From an uncultured Saprospiraceae bacterium (GTDB lineage: Bacteria; Bacteroidota; Bacteroidia; Chitinophagales; Saprospiraceae), in assembly GCA_937921775.1 (NCBI GenBank), contig CAKZUK010000030.1, positions 1 through 43,630 of the forward strand: DNA of 43,630 bases. The letters are read 5' to 3'. The position numbers were made by a program, and so were the translations under genes. Each line of letters opens with the position of its first letter. Positions within the stretch are counted from its first letter, which is position 1. The notes beneath the pieces were generated by a model. The model ran no database searches. It saw only the letters and a program-made list of their open reading frames with translations, and had not been told where the DNA came from. This document shows positions 7,031 through 14,731 of this stretch, piece after piece.

Positions 7031-7264
7031 ATGGAAGAAATAAAATCGAGTCAAATAATAGACACTAGTTTTCTGGATAGAACAGAATTAGCATCTGCAA
7101 AAAGACTCGCTAAAAATAAAATCATTCACCACCTCGCAAACCAAATATATCTGCTGAAGGTGACAGACCCAATCGAGAAGCAAGGACGCGACACTTTAAC
7201 CCTAAATACTGAATTGGTAATCATGACAAAACGTGAGTACGAAAAATTAACTACCAATGAATAG
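7031..7264 (+). CDS. Hypothetical protein, 77 aa
   Basis: Soluble, alpha plus beta by composition, with a basic middle (ASAKRLAKNKIIHHLANQI). It overlaps the next gene by 8 nt. Not recognised. Confidence 0.6.
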   Translation: MEEIKSSQIIDTSFLDRTELASAKRLAKNKIIHHLANQIYLLKVTDPIEKQGRDTLTLNTELVIMTKREYEKLTTNE

Positions 7265-7607
7265 AGAATGTAAAATCTGCCAATGGCAAGGACACCAAGA
7301 CGAACTAATGGACAAGAACAGAACAACAAGCCTAATCAATCCAATATTTTGCCCTAATTGTGGAGGGAATGAAATAAAGGAAGTGCAACCACCAAAAGCA
7401 GGCGACACCGTTCTAGTTTTCAATAACCCTGAATGGCCTAAAACTGGGGATCTTCCAGGAGGAAACGAGCCATATTGGCAAAGTGCAACAATCGTAAAAA
7501 TACGATCAAGAAAAGCATCAGGCGAATTACTAGCAGATGTGAAATTTAACAAAAGCGGCAAAGTATCTAACGGCCACTTCGTCCACGGAATAAGAGTATC
7601 TAATTAA
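7257..7607 (+). CDS. Zinc-ribbon protein, 116 aa
   Basis: The N-terminal 40 residues hold CKIC and CPNC pairs separated by about 25 residues, a typical zinc ribbon. A basic beta-type domain follows (GDTVLVFNNPEWP, then SATIVKIRSRKASGELLADVKF), reminiscent of small SH3-like barrels. It may bind nucleic acid, but this is inference. Overlaps the upstream gene by 8 nt. Confidence 0.65.
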   Translation: MNRECKICQWQGHQDELMDKNRTTSLINPIFCPNCGGNEIKEVQPPKAGDTVLVFNNPEWPKTGDLPGGNEPYWQSATIVKIRSRKASGELLADVKFNKSGKVSNGHFVHGIRVSN

Positions 7608-7616
7608 AAAATACAA

Positions 7617-7856
7617 ATGAGACTAACAGTAAAATTCAACAAATCTGGAAACGGCTACGAAGAGAATCAAATGGGCGAAATTGACGGCTATGCACACGCG
7701 TATCCTACAACGTTTGCAATAATCTTAATAAGTGAGGGTACAGGAAAGCAAACCGACCTACATAAGACATTCCTGGCAATGGGAATGGAGAACGAAGAAA
7801 TAACTAAACGAAGGCTAGTCCAAGCACCTCTATCTCATTTTGAAATAATTGAATAA
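7617..7856 (+). CDS. Hypothetical protein, 79 aa
   Basis: Small beta-rich soluble protein, not recognised. Its opening LTVKFNKSGNGYE resembles the VKFNKSGKVSNG segment near the end of the preceding gene, which may be chance or a small duplication. Confidence 0.55.
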   Translation: MRLTVKFNKSGNGYEENQMGEIDGYAHAYPTTFAIILISEGTGKQTDLHKTFLAMGMENEEITKRRLVQAPLSHFEIIE

Positions 7857-7861
7857 AAGCA

Positions 7862-8062
7862 ATGAACAAAAAGAACGTACTAAAACAATTTATGCTGATG
7901 GGAATGATGGCAGAAGGTCTGCAAGATGATGCAAGGCTAAACTACAAAGTTGCTCCACAAAACGGAGGAACAACACTAAATCCTCGACCAACACCAAAAA
8001 CCAAAAAGCAAAAGAAGGCAAGAGCCAAAGCGAAGCGAGCAAGAAAAGCAAGAAAGAAATGA
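7862..8062 (+). CDS. Small highly basic protein, 66 aa
   Basis: The first half is mixed; the last 25 residues are almost all lysine, arginine and alanine (KKQKKARAKAKRARKARKK), as in nucleic-acid-binding or DNA-condensing tails. Its stop overlaps the next start (ATGA). No fold recognised. Confidence 0.6.
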   Translation: MNKKNVLKQFMLMGMMAEGLQDDARLNYKVAPQNGGTTLNPRPTPKTKKQKKARAKAKRARKARKK

Positions 8063-8232
8063 ATAACCAAATTTTAGACAGCGAGGAGACAGGAGTAGAG
8101 GAAAGGAAGAAAGTGTTTTATCTTCCTGATTGGATAGTGCTACTAAAGCCCCGATTGGATATTACAGATGCATTCCTTTTGGCAGCAGCGATATTGTATG
8201 CTTACGATCTTTATTTACTTTGGCAGGCATAA
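8059..8232 (+). CDS. Small single-helix membrane protein, 57 aa
   Basis: Starts MNNQILDSEETGVEE and ends in a hydrophobic helix (ITDAFLLAAAILYAYDLYLLWQA), a tail-anchored arrangement with the N-terminus in the cytoplasm. It overlaps the upstream basic gene by 4 nt. The first residues are nearly repeated in the gene at 8419 (MNNKLDSEEKDLT). Not recognised. Confidence 0.6.
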   Translation: MNNQILDSEETGVEERKKVFYLPDWIVLLKPRLDITDAFLLAAAILYAYDLYLLWQA

Positions 8233-8264
8233 TCCACCGACCAAATAGACGACAAACAGAACAA

Positions 8265-8426
8265 ATGGCATTCCAAGGGGCAAGAGTAACGCAGGACGTA
8301 CTGGACCAAATCAGAGGGGTAAAAAGAAAAACATTCCTTGAAAAGATGCAGGAGTTTATTAAAAATAGGCTACCCAACAGGGCGACCTATAGGGACGATA
8401 TTTTAGACCTAATTGACGATGAATAA
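8265..8426 (+). CDS. Hypothetical protein, 53 aa
   Basis: The ATG at 8265 is preferred to a TTG at 8130 that would lie inside the previous gene. The product opens MAFQGARVTQDVLDQIRG and ends acidic. It overlaps the next gene by 8 nt. Not recognised. Confidence 0.5.
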   Translation: MAFQGARVTQDVLDQIRGVKRKTFLEKMQEFIKNRLPNRATYRDDILDLIDDE

Positions 8427-8838
8427 CAAACTAGACAGCGAAGAGAAGGATCTAACTCAAAAGGAATTCGAAGCAGAATACTTTGGAGACCTTGTATTTG
8501 ACATAAATCCAGAGATAGAGCTAATCAAATTCCTGCGCGACCAACTACCGTTCTACTTCGAAGAAGGGTATCACTCCACATGTACTGTTCTTGCCAAACT
8601 ACACTGTGACAAAGGCCTAGTCAGGAGCACAAGGAAGCTACTACGTGACCACTTCGAGCATACCAATGGCAAATACTTCATTGACGAAGACCAGAACAGC
8701 ACCGACTACTTCTACAGGCCAACACTTTTAGAGCCAAGAATTAAGCTAATCGAATCATTCTTGGAATCACAAACTACCACCCAAAGAAACGATAAAACCC
8801 ACAAAACCAACAATCTAAGAAAAATAACCAAAAAATAA
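8419..8838 (+). CDS. Hypothetical protein, 139 aa
   Basis: Soluble, acidic, largely helical with a basic C-terminal tail. A segment GYHSTCTVLAKLHCDKGLVRSTRKLLRDHFEH may form a helix-turn-helix-like bundle, but this is weak. ATG 8419 is used. Not recognised. Confidence 0.6.
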   Translation: MNNKLDSEEKDLTQKEFEAEYFGDLVFDINPEIELIKFLRDQLPFYFEEGYHSTCTVLAKLHCDKGLVRSTRKLLRDHFEHTNGKYFIDEDQNSTDYFYRPTLLEPRIKLIESFLESQTTTQRNDKTHKTNNLRKITKK

Positions 8839-8871
8839 ACCTCTCACAACTGGATTAACTAAAAATTAAGT

Positions 8872-8932
8872 TGTATATTGAGGCTTGCGCTCACGATAGG
8901 TAGACTCCTGTGGTGTGCGCTTTTGTATTTTA
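8872..8932 (+). promoter_or_regulatory. Possible promoter followed by a hairpin and T-rich tract
   Basis: TATATTGA at 8872-8879 resembles the -7 element. It is followed by an imperfect stem (GCGCTCAC with GTGTGCGC) and TTTTGTATTTT, which may act as an attenuator or terminator. The next gene starts at 8956. Confidence 0.3.
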
Positions 8933-8955
8933 TAACCAAATGTAAATTTAGAATT

Positions 8956-9333
8956 ATGGACTTAGAGTTTAAATTGATTATCGGATTTTTCTCAACTATT
9001 GCCTTGGTGGTGGTGCTTCTTGTTGGAGTTAAATTAATTGCCAATAAGCCAATATTCAACTACTCGGAAGGTGAGAGGGTGGGAGTACTTAGAAAGATCA
9101 GCAAGAAGGGTTTATTCTACAAAACCTACGAGGGTGAATTAATGCTAAACGCAGGAATGGGAACAGTCAAGCTGGACACGTTTAATTTTTCGGTATCAAG
9201 CCAATCTGTTGCAGATAGTCTAAACGCCAACATAGGAAAAGAAATCAAAATTCATTACAACCAATACCTGTTAGTCCCCTATCGTGTAGGATCAAGAAGT
9301 TATGTTATTGATGGCTTTGAGTTGGTAGAGTAG
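8956..9333 (+). CDS. Single-pass membrane-anchored beta-rich protein, 125 aa
   Basis: An N-terminal helix (IIGFFSTIALVVVLLVGVKLIA) is followed by a beta-rich domain beginning YSEGERVGVLRKISKKGLFYKTYEGEL. That wording matches a conserved Bacteroidota family of small membrane-anchored proteins of unknown function that I recall from host genomes, so the gene may be host-derived. ATG 8956 is chosen; an upstream TTG at 8878 overlaps the probable promoter. Confidence 0.65.
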   Translation: MDLEFKLIIGFFSTIALVVVLLVGVKLIANKPIFNYSEGERVGVLRKISKKGLFYKTYEGELMLNAGMGTVKLDTFNFSVSSQSVADSLNANIGKEIKIHYNQYLLVPYRVGSRSYVIDGFELVE

Positions 9334-9441
9334 ATTTTATAGTGAATAGTAAAAATGAAAATTGACGCAGAGTAATAGAAAATGAAAAGCAAAGACATAA
9401 ACCAATACCAGAACAACCAAAAGAATTAGACCACTTGGTCA

Positions 9442-9510
9442 GGGGAGCGGAGATCATTCAACGATCATGAATTAATCTTCATCTATGGCGGGCTGCTCCC
9501 CGAATTTTAA
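9442..9510 (+). ncRNA. Nested RNA stem upstream of the ParB-methyltransferase gene
   Basis: GGGGAGC 9442-9448 pairs with GCTCCCC 9495-9501. Inside it are a second short stem (AGAT with ATCT) and a third (ATTCA with TGAAT). GAATTTT follows. The whole could be a terminator with a large branched loop or a leader that controls the gene starting at 9522. The 190-nt gap from 9334 otherwise holds only a possible 15-aa frame (9382-9429). Confidence 0.4.
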
Positions 9511-9521
9511 AAGAGGAATCA

Positions 9522-10439
9522 ATGAAGAAAATAAAATTAGACCCAAACAACACAAGAAAGCACGGAGACAAGAACAAGAACCAGATCCGCGAATCATTTG
9601 AAAAAAATGGTGCTGGTAGGAGTGTATTGATTGATAGTGATGGAATCCTAATTGCAGGAAACGGAGCATACGAACAAGCGGAAAAACTAGGAGTAAAAAC
9701 CAGGATAGTTGAGACAGACGGAACAGAACTGGTAATAGTAAAAAGAACCGACCTGAAATACGACGATCCAAAACGGAGGAGATTGGCAATAGCAGACAAC
9801 GCAACGGCAGAGAGTAGTAAATGGGATTTTGAAGAACTAACACCTCAAGAAGTTCACGAATGGGGAATAGTAGCAGAAGAGGATGACGAAGAAGATTACA
9901 AGCAAGAAAGTGCACCAAGAGAAAAAAGAGAGATTGACAACTCGGTAAATTCGGAAAAGCTAGAAGAGTACAAAGAATTAGCAGGTTATTCAACTGCAAT
10001 ATCCAGGACTGACCTAAGTGCTCCAATGGCATTCTATCAGGATCAAGGATTTTTGACCGGAGAGGTACTGGATTACGGAGGAGGCAAAGAGGTACACGAA
10101 TACAATATTTTTGATCCAGCATGGAAAGCCGACTATGAACTACTAGACAAAAAGTATGACACAGTAACCTGTAATTATGTGATCAATGTAATACCATTAG
10201 ACCACAACCGATTTGAACTAATCAGGACGCTGCAAACGCTAATTAATGAAGATGGGAAAATATTGCTATCAATCTACGGAGCAGAAGATCATGACACGGT
10301 AACAGCAAGAGGGTATCAATGTGGGTGGAGTAAAAGCGAATGGAAGGAGTTTCTAAAAAAGCACGCTAAAGTCAAAGAAATTAAAGCCCCATTTTGGGCA
10401 TTTGAAATTAAATCAAAAATAAATGGAAATAAACAGTAA
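9522..10439 (+). CDS. ParB-like domain fused to a SAM methyltransferase-like domain
   Basis: The N-terminal 110 residues are ParB/sulfiredoxin-like: NNTRKHGDKNKNQI, then LIDSDGILIAGNGAYEQAEKLG, the form common in phage ParB-methylase proteins. A charged linker leads to a class I methyltransferase-like domain with motif I VLDYGGG (182-188) and CNYVINVIP (about 217-225). The latter resembles methyltransferases annotated as associated with DNA phosphorothioation, a comparison made from memory. A DPPY/NPPY DNA-amino methylase motif is not visible. Likely substrate is DNA, inferred from fusion and context. A GAGG Shine-Dalgarno-like stretch precedes the ATG. It leads the possible modification cluster up to 11773. 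Confidence 0.75.
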   Translation: MKKIKLDPNNTRKHGDKNKNQIRESFEKNGAGRSVLIDSDGILIAGNGAYEQAEKLGVKTRIVETDGTELVIVKRTDLKYDDPKRRRLAIADNATAESSKWDFEELTPQEVHEWGIVAEEDDEEDYKQESAPREKREIDNSVNSEKLEEYKELAGYSTAISRTDLSAPMAFYQDQGFLTGEVLDYGGGKEVHEYNIFDPAWKADYELLDKKYDTVTCNYVINVIPLDHNRFELIRTLQTLINEDGKILLSIYGAEDHDTVTARGYQCGWSKSEWKEFLKKHAKVKEIKAPFWAFEIKSKINGNKQ

Positions 10440-10444
10440 AACTA

Positions 10445-10475
10445 TTGCAAAAAAGAAATAGTTTTTTTATCTTGT
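10445..10475 (+). promoter_or_regulatory. Bacteroidota-type promoter
   Basis: TTG at 10445-10447 is followed by 20 nt and TATCTTGT at 10468-10475, close to TTG-N19/20-TAnnTTTG. It would transcribe the Ada-like gene at 10511 with a leader of about 30 nt. Confidence 0.5.
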
Positions 10476-10510
10476 AATCATATTAGGAAGCACAAATAAA
10501 AACAACCAAT

Positions 10511-10768
10511 ATGATTACTTCAACAGCAGCAATGACACTTAGAGAAATAGCAACTCAAAAGCAAGAAGGAACTATCTCTTTCGGAGGTCACAGAAAACTA
10601 AAAATCTACGGTCACTTGAATTGCCCAAACGCAGCTAAATGGGTAGCAAAAGGACACTACGTTAAACAGAGAGTATTCTTCGCTTCAGAAGTAGAAGCAA
10701 AGGAAAACGGATACCGACCATGTGGATGTTGTATGAAAGAAGAATACAAAACATGGAAAGCAGCATGA
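10511..10768 (+). CDS. Stand-alone Ada-type zinc-binding domain protein, 85 aa
   Basis: Residues 33-75 follow the Ada metal-binding pattern: YGHLNCP, then RVFFASEVEAKENGYRPCGCC. Probable zinc ligands are C38, C71 and C74 with H35 or C73. In Ada the domain accepts methyl groups from DNA phosphotriesters; stand-alone copies occur beside nucleases and in phages, where the role is unclear. The second cysteine of the usual CxxxC pair is missing. It has its own promoter and overlaps the next gene by 4 nt. Confidence 0.7.
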   Translation: MITSTAAMTLREIATQKQEGTISFGGHRKLKIYGHLNCPNAAKWVAKGHYVKQRVFFASEVEAKENGYRPCGCCMKEEYKTWKAA

Positions 10769-10950
10769 GACGACCAAAGATAATAGGATGCAAAGAGGCT
10801 GCTGAAATACTAGGAGTCAGCATTCAGCGAGTAAAGAAACTAGCAGATAAGATGTACGGGCAAAAAGTGGGGAATAGCTGGGTGTTCTTTGAAAAAGATG
10901 TAATAAAGTTCTCAAAAATTGAAAGAAAAGATGGAAGACCTAAAAAATAA
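10765..10950 (+). CDS. Small HTH protein (excisionase/MerR-like), 61 aa
   Basis: The sequence IIGCKEAAEILGVSIQRVKKLADK followed by GNSWVFFEKDVIKF has the order of the small winged HTH of excisionases. It could regulate transcription or direct excision with the integrase, though it lies 10 kb away. It starts in the stop of the Ada-like gene, and ATG 10765 is preferred over 10720. The last 20 nt overlap the next gene. Confidence 0.7.
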   Translation: MRRPKIIGCKEAAEILGVSIQRVKKLADKMYGQKVGNSWVFFEKDVIKFSKIERKDGRPKK

Positions 10951-11773
10951 AAAACATATCGTTTGCTTCTCTGGAGGTCATTCTTCTGGTTTGGTTGCGA
11001 TAGAGGTAGTAAGGAAATTCGGCAAAGAAAATGTTGTGCTGCTTAACCATGACATCAACAAAGATGTCGAAGATCAAGACATTAAGCGATTCAAGCAGGA
11101 GGTCGCCGACCACTTAGGGATACCGATTACTTATGCAAACTATAAAGGATTGCCAACAGAAGACCTCCCCGATCAGTTTGATATTTCGTTAATGAAAAAA
11201 GGATTCAAGCAGCCTGGCACAGGGAATGCATTTTGCACTTACGAGTTAAAAACCAAACCTTTCCATGACTACCTAAAGACGAACTTTCCAGAAAAGAATT
11301 GCGTTTGCTATTACGGATTTGATAGCAATGAAAACACAAGAATACAAAGAAGGGCTGGAATTATGTCGGCGATGGGGTATAGGACGGATTTCCCCTTAGC
11401 CCTATGGGAGAGGACAATACTTTCGACGCTAGAAGTGGCTATACCCCCACCAATAACATACAGTCATTACAAACACGCTAACTGTGCAGGGTGTGAAAAA
11501 GGGGGTTTGCAACATTGGTATGTAACCTACTGTAGAGAATATAGGATATTCAAAAAAGCATCCAAAACAGAAGACGAATTAGGGTACTCTCTATTAAGAA
11601 GATTTAACGAACCAATCTACCTGAGCGAACTAGAACCAATTTTTAAAAGGATGAAATGTGCAGGAGTGCCCGATACAGAGCACTACCCAATACATAAATT
11701 CAAAAAGTATCTCAAGATGTACGAGATAGAAGAAATAACATTATTTACTATGCCGTGTGTTTGTGCGACATAA
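10931..11773 (+). CDS. PAPS reductase-like (adenine nucleotide alpha-hydrolase fold) protein
   Basis: The N-terminus IVCFSGGHSSG (SGGHSSG at 14-20) is the PP-loop of PAPS reductase/ATP pyrophosphatase enzymes. Histidine replaces the usual lysine. A cysteine-containing C-terminal half follows (CAGCEKGG, YCRE), with a lone CVCAT end. Family members include assimilatory PAPS reductases and DndC of DNA phosphorothioation; phage copies are common and poorly understood. Start ATG 10931 overlaps the HTH gene by 20 nt. Being next to the ParB-methyltransferase, it may serve a sulfur- or nucleotide-based DNA modification, but this is inferred. Confidence 0.8.
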   Translation: MEDLKNKKHIVCFSGGHSSGLVAIEVVRKFGKENVVLLNHDINKDVEDQDIKRFKQEVADHLGIPITYANYKGLPTEDLPDQFDISLMKKGFKQPGTGNAFCTYELKTKPFHDYLKTNFPEKNCVCYYGFDSNENTRIQRRAGIMSAMGYRTDFPLALWERTILSTLEVAIPPPITYSHYKHANCAGCEKGGLQHWYVTYCREYRIFKKASKTEDELGYSLLRRFNEPIYLSELEPIFKRMKCAGVPDTEHYPIHKFKKYLKMYEIEEITLFTMPCVCAT

Positions 11774-11794
11774 TACTACGAGAATACTACGAGC

Positions 11795-12178
11795 ATGCCT
11801 GGAGGAAATAAAAACATAAATGGGTCAGACGGAAACACGTTTTCAAGCGAAAACCAGCCTAAAAACAGGAGGGGTAAGTCATTAGTAACAATGATCAAAA
11901 AACAGCTATTCGACGAAAACGAATATCTGAGCATTAAGGGAGCTGACGAACTGGACGAACAAGGACAACCAACAGGAAGGAAAGTAAACGTTCGGGTATC
12001 GCTTACTAAAGCTGAACACTTAGTCTTGCACTATTTGAAACGAGCAAAAAAGAGCGATATAATTTTGAAAGATGCAATTGATAGGATAGATGGTAAGGCA
12101 ACGCTGCCAATAGAAACAAGCGGAGACCCAATAACAGAGCAGGTATTTATTATTGACGGACAAAAGATAAAATTCTAA
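11795..12178 (+). CDS. Terminase small subunit-like (DUF5681-type) protein
   Basis: Opens GGNKNINGSDGNTFSSENQ...RRGKSL, the glycine/asparagine-rich start of DUF5681-type proteins before terminase genes, and ends with a helical part (LTKAEHLVLHYLKRAKK, DAIDRIDGKA). Such proteins recognise DNA for packaging. It lies directly upstream of the large subunit and in the same reading frame. A repeat of AATACTACGAG immediately precedes it. Confidence 0.7.
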   Translation: MPGGNKNINGSDGNTFSSENQPKNRRGKSLVTMIKKQLFDENEYLSIKGADELDEQGQPTGRKVNVRVSLTKAEHLVLHYLKRAKKSDIILKDAIDRIDGKATLPIETSGDPITEQVFIIDGQKIKF

Positions 12179-13570
12179 ATTCTGGCAGCAGTAGCAAAAA
12201 TAGAACAAACCTTATTCGAGCCATTCCCAAAACAAATGGAGTTCGTCAGGGCGGTACTATCTCGGCAGTTTGAATTCATCCTATACGGTGGATCTATCCG
12301 CGGTGGTAAGACATGGGCTTTGTTGGGGTTATTTGTCTTGTTGTGTAGAATGTTCCCCGGCAGTCGATGGGCAATAATCAGGGAGACGCTACCAATGATT
12401 AAATTATCAGTTCTTCCAGAGTTTTACAAAGTTTGCCCGGCCAAATTCATCAAGCAAAAACCAACAGAGCATAATGTCTGGACCTGCACAATGACTAATG
12501 GAAGTCAAATAATATTCATGCAGGAGAATTTCGACTCAGGTCTAAAGTACTTAGAGAAATTCAAAGGACTGGAAATTGATGGAGCAGGATTTGAAGAAAT
12601 AAGCGGAATATCAGAGGAAACATTCGATAAGGTAATGGAAAGGATTGGTACGTGGATGATGGGTAAACGTCAAGCAGACAAAAGAGCAGGCAAACCAACA
12701 CCACCAAGTTTCATCGCAGCGACATGTAACCCTACACACAAATGGCTAAAGGGTAGAGTTTATGAGAAGTGGGCAGACGGAACATTGCAGGATAATTTTA
12801 AATACATTCCTTCTAGCGTTTACGATAATCCATACATTGAGGAAGATTGGATCGAGTCAAAAAGGCGGTCAATGACTCCTCTTAAATTCAAGATGTTCGT
12901 TGATGGTGATTGGAATATAAACCTAAACAAAAAACCGTTCTTCCTTTACTTTGACAGAGAAAAACACGTAACAAAGGAGACGCTAACGATTAATAATATT
13001 TTCCCATTAGTACTAAGTTTTGACTTTAACAGCTACCCATGTACGTGTGTCGTCCTTCAATACATTCCAGGATACGGAGTATATTTTTACGAGACTATCC
13101 AAGTAGACCAAGGAACGCAAGGAATAATTAATAGTGGAAAATTGGAACGATACCGAACAGGGCCATACTTATTAAACATTGTAGGCGATAGATCAGGGCA
13201 CAGTCACAGCAGCCAAGCGGACATCCTAGAAGGCGGAGAAATGAACACCGATTATCTGAAATTACAAAACTATTTCAATGTTCCGGTAGATGAGGAAACC
13301 AGAAAGCAAAACGGGCTGCACACTTGGAGTAGGGGAGTAATGAGTCAATTGTTTTGGACTATGCCAGTATTCGTTCAAGAAAGTACAAACGCGCCATTAA
13401 TCAACGACTTTGAGACAGGACAGGTAGTGGAAAAGACAGGGAAATTATTCAAGGATAGAAACAAAGGGCACGGGCAAGACGCAGGAGACGCAGCGAGGTA
13501 CGGCATCCATCATTTATTTCCAAAAGGAAGTAGTGATATCAATTTAGCAGCACATCAAATAATAAGATAA
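12179..13570 (+). CDS. terL: Terminase large subunit
   Basis: ATP-driven packaging motor and nuclease. From the first ATG (12236): Walker A GGSIRGGKT at 18-26, acidic Walker B-like EIDGAGFEEIS, coupling segment ATCNPTH, then the RNase H-type nuclease with LSFDFN, VGDRSG and GQDAGDAARY. The frame is open upstream to 12179, and that stretch encodes LFEPFPKQ, which looks like the conserved adenine-binding N-terminal motif, so translation probably starts upstream at ATT 12179 or CTG 12182. The TAA at 12176 ends the small subunit in this same frame. The next gene overlaps its stop by 1 nt. Confidence 0.93.
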   Translation: MLAAVAKIEQTLFEPFPKQMEFVRAVLSRQFEFILYGGSIRGGKTWALLGLFVLLCRMFPGSRWAIIRETLPMIKLSVLPEFYKVCPAKFIKQKPTEHNVWTCTMTNGSQIIFMQENFDSGLKYLEKFKGLEIDGAGFEEISGISEETFDKVMERIGTWMMGKRQADKRAGKPTPPSFIAATCNPTHKWLKGRVYEKWADGTLQDNFKYIPSSVYDNPYIEEDWIESKRRSMTPLKFKMFVDGDWNINLNKKPFFLYFDREKHVTKETLTINNIFPLVLSFDFNSYPCTCVVLQYIPGYGVYFYETIQVDQGTQGIINSGKLERYRTGPYLLNIVGDRSGHSHSSQADILEGGEMNTDYLKLQNYFNVPVDEETRKQNGLHTWSRGVMSQLFWTMPVFVQESTNAPLINDFETGQVVEKTGKLFKDRNKGHGQDAGDAARYGIHHLFPKGSSDINLAAHQIIR

Positions 13571-14163
13571 TGAGACTAAAAACACAAACCATCCTCCTAA
13601 ATCTAGCTAAGAAGTTAGAACCACAACCAACCAAGGCATTAAAGTCGATCAACGTTGGAGGGGTAAGGCTATGGACACCATCAGTTCCACTTGGTCAAAT
13701 GAATAAGAGATATCAAGCAATGCAGGTAAATTTAACCTACTTAGATAAGAAGGTCAATATAGAGGATGTGCGGGCACGAATCGAAACGGCTATAGCTTTC
13801 CACAATAAAGGAGACAAAGCGAGCCTAGGGCATGCCCTGAAGTCTATGCAGGACTACTTAGACTTAGAAATAACAGGCAGAAACTTATTCAAAGTTGCAA
13901 ATCAGATTATTCTACTAGATGCAGAACCTTACGACGAATGTACTGACTACTGGGAACAAAGGAAATGGGATTTATTCTCAACTAACGACGAGATCCGCAC
14001 TTTTTTTTTGATTACAGCAAACAACATCTATCTGCCATTAATCAACATGCAAGGCACTATGACCGACCAAATGGAATTTTTGAACAATCAGGTAGTGCGG
14101 GCAACGGAGAACAATTTTACCAAACTTTTGCAGAAAAATACAACGCCAAAGTTAGTAAAGTAA
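13570..14163 (+). CDS. Tail-assembly chaperone, unshifted form (197 aa)
   Basis: Sits between terminase and tape measure, the usual place of the gpG-type chaperone. The product is helical and soluble with a conserved-looking middle (KKVNIEDVRARIETAIAFHNKGDKASL). The codons ACT TTT TTT TTG at 13999-14010 contain nine Ts, and an overlapping -1 frame is open from there to 14300. Chaperone role is inferred from position and frameshift. Confidence 0.65.
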   Translation: MRLKTQTILLNLAKKLEPQPTKALKSINVGGVRLWTPSVPLGQMNKRYQAMQVNLTYLDKKVNIEDVRARIETAIAFHNKGDKASLGHALKSMQDYLDLEITGRNLFKVANQIILLDAEPYDECTDYWEQRKWDLFSTNDEIRTFFLITANNIYLPLINMQGTMTDQMEFLNNQVVRATENNFTKLLQKNTTPKLVK

Positions 14164-14300
14164 ATGAGGAGTTGATTTTTGTTTCTCAACTGACTGAATT
14201 AAGTATTGATGAACTGGAGGCAATGAATGTAGGGGAGTATTGGCAGATTTGGCAGACAAGGAAAGATTTTAATGAGAAATATTTAAAACCAAGAAAATGA
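13570..14300 (+). CDS. Tail-assembly chaperone, -1 frameshift product (about 243 aa)
   Basis: Reading slips back one base on T TTT TTT (14001-14007), leaving codons from 14007 in the new frame. The extension of about 97 residues includes FAEKYNAKV, LTELSIDELEAM and EYWQIWQTRKDFNEKYLKPRK. The stop TGA overlaps the next ATG. This copies the G/GT arrangement of lambda-like tails, in which the longer form binds the tape measure protein. If the T-run were one base off, a single protein of this length would result. Confidence 0.6.
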
Positions 14301-14731
14301 TAGTAAAAACCAAGTATTTCGGAGTGTTTCGGATTGATGATATTTTAAGGATTAGCCCATTTGTGGTGGAGAAATACACAGAAGGAAAAAAACACATTGG
14401 CTTCACAGTATCCTACAGGAGTCAACCCGATTATGGCTGGTATAGAATAATTGAGGATGCAGCATTAACCATAGAGAAGCGAAGACAGGACTATGAAAAC
14501 TTTGTAGACGCTGTATGTAATGCAAGCCAACCAGAAATGAGCGCTCAAGAAATAAGTAGAATGCTGCACCACGGAGACCCTAACGAATGGAGGGATTTGG
14601 TTAACAATGGGATGGTTTGCCAGTACGGCTACCCGTCCGCAATCAAAACCAACAATGAGGGTCATCCACTTCCAATCAAAACCGACAGCGAAGGACTAGC
14701 CAATTTAGCAAAGCATACAAACGAAATGTAA
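14297..14731 (+). CDS. Hypothetical protein, 144 aa
   Basis: Not recognised. Starts in the stop of the frameshift product (ATGA). N-terminal beta-type half, helical second half (PEMSAQEISRMLHHGDPNEWRDLVNNG). Its position between chaperone and tape measure would suit a tail gene, but composition does not distinguish it. Confidence 0.65.
   Translation: MIVKTKYFGVFRIDDILRISPFVVEKYTEGKKHIGFTVSYRSQPDYGWYRIIEDAALTIEKRRQDYENFVDAVCNASQPEMSAQEISRMLHHGDPNEWRDLVNNGMVCQYGYPSAIKTNNEGHPLPIKTDSEGLANLAKHTNEM

Noticed and set aside
8878..8955. TTG-started extension of the 8956 gene
   Set aside because: It begins inside the -7-like element and hairpin, and the ATG-started form has the expected anchor.
9472..10122. 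Long minus-strand frame in the ParB-methyltransferase gene
   Set aside because: Leucine/arginine-rich antisense of an acidic protein; the plus-strand frame has clear motifs.
11766..11794. Tandem AATACTACGAG repeat
   Set aside because: Two copies only, just before the small terminase; no sign of function.
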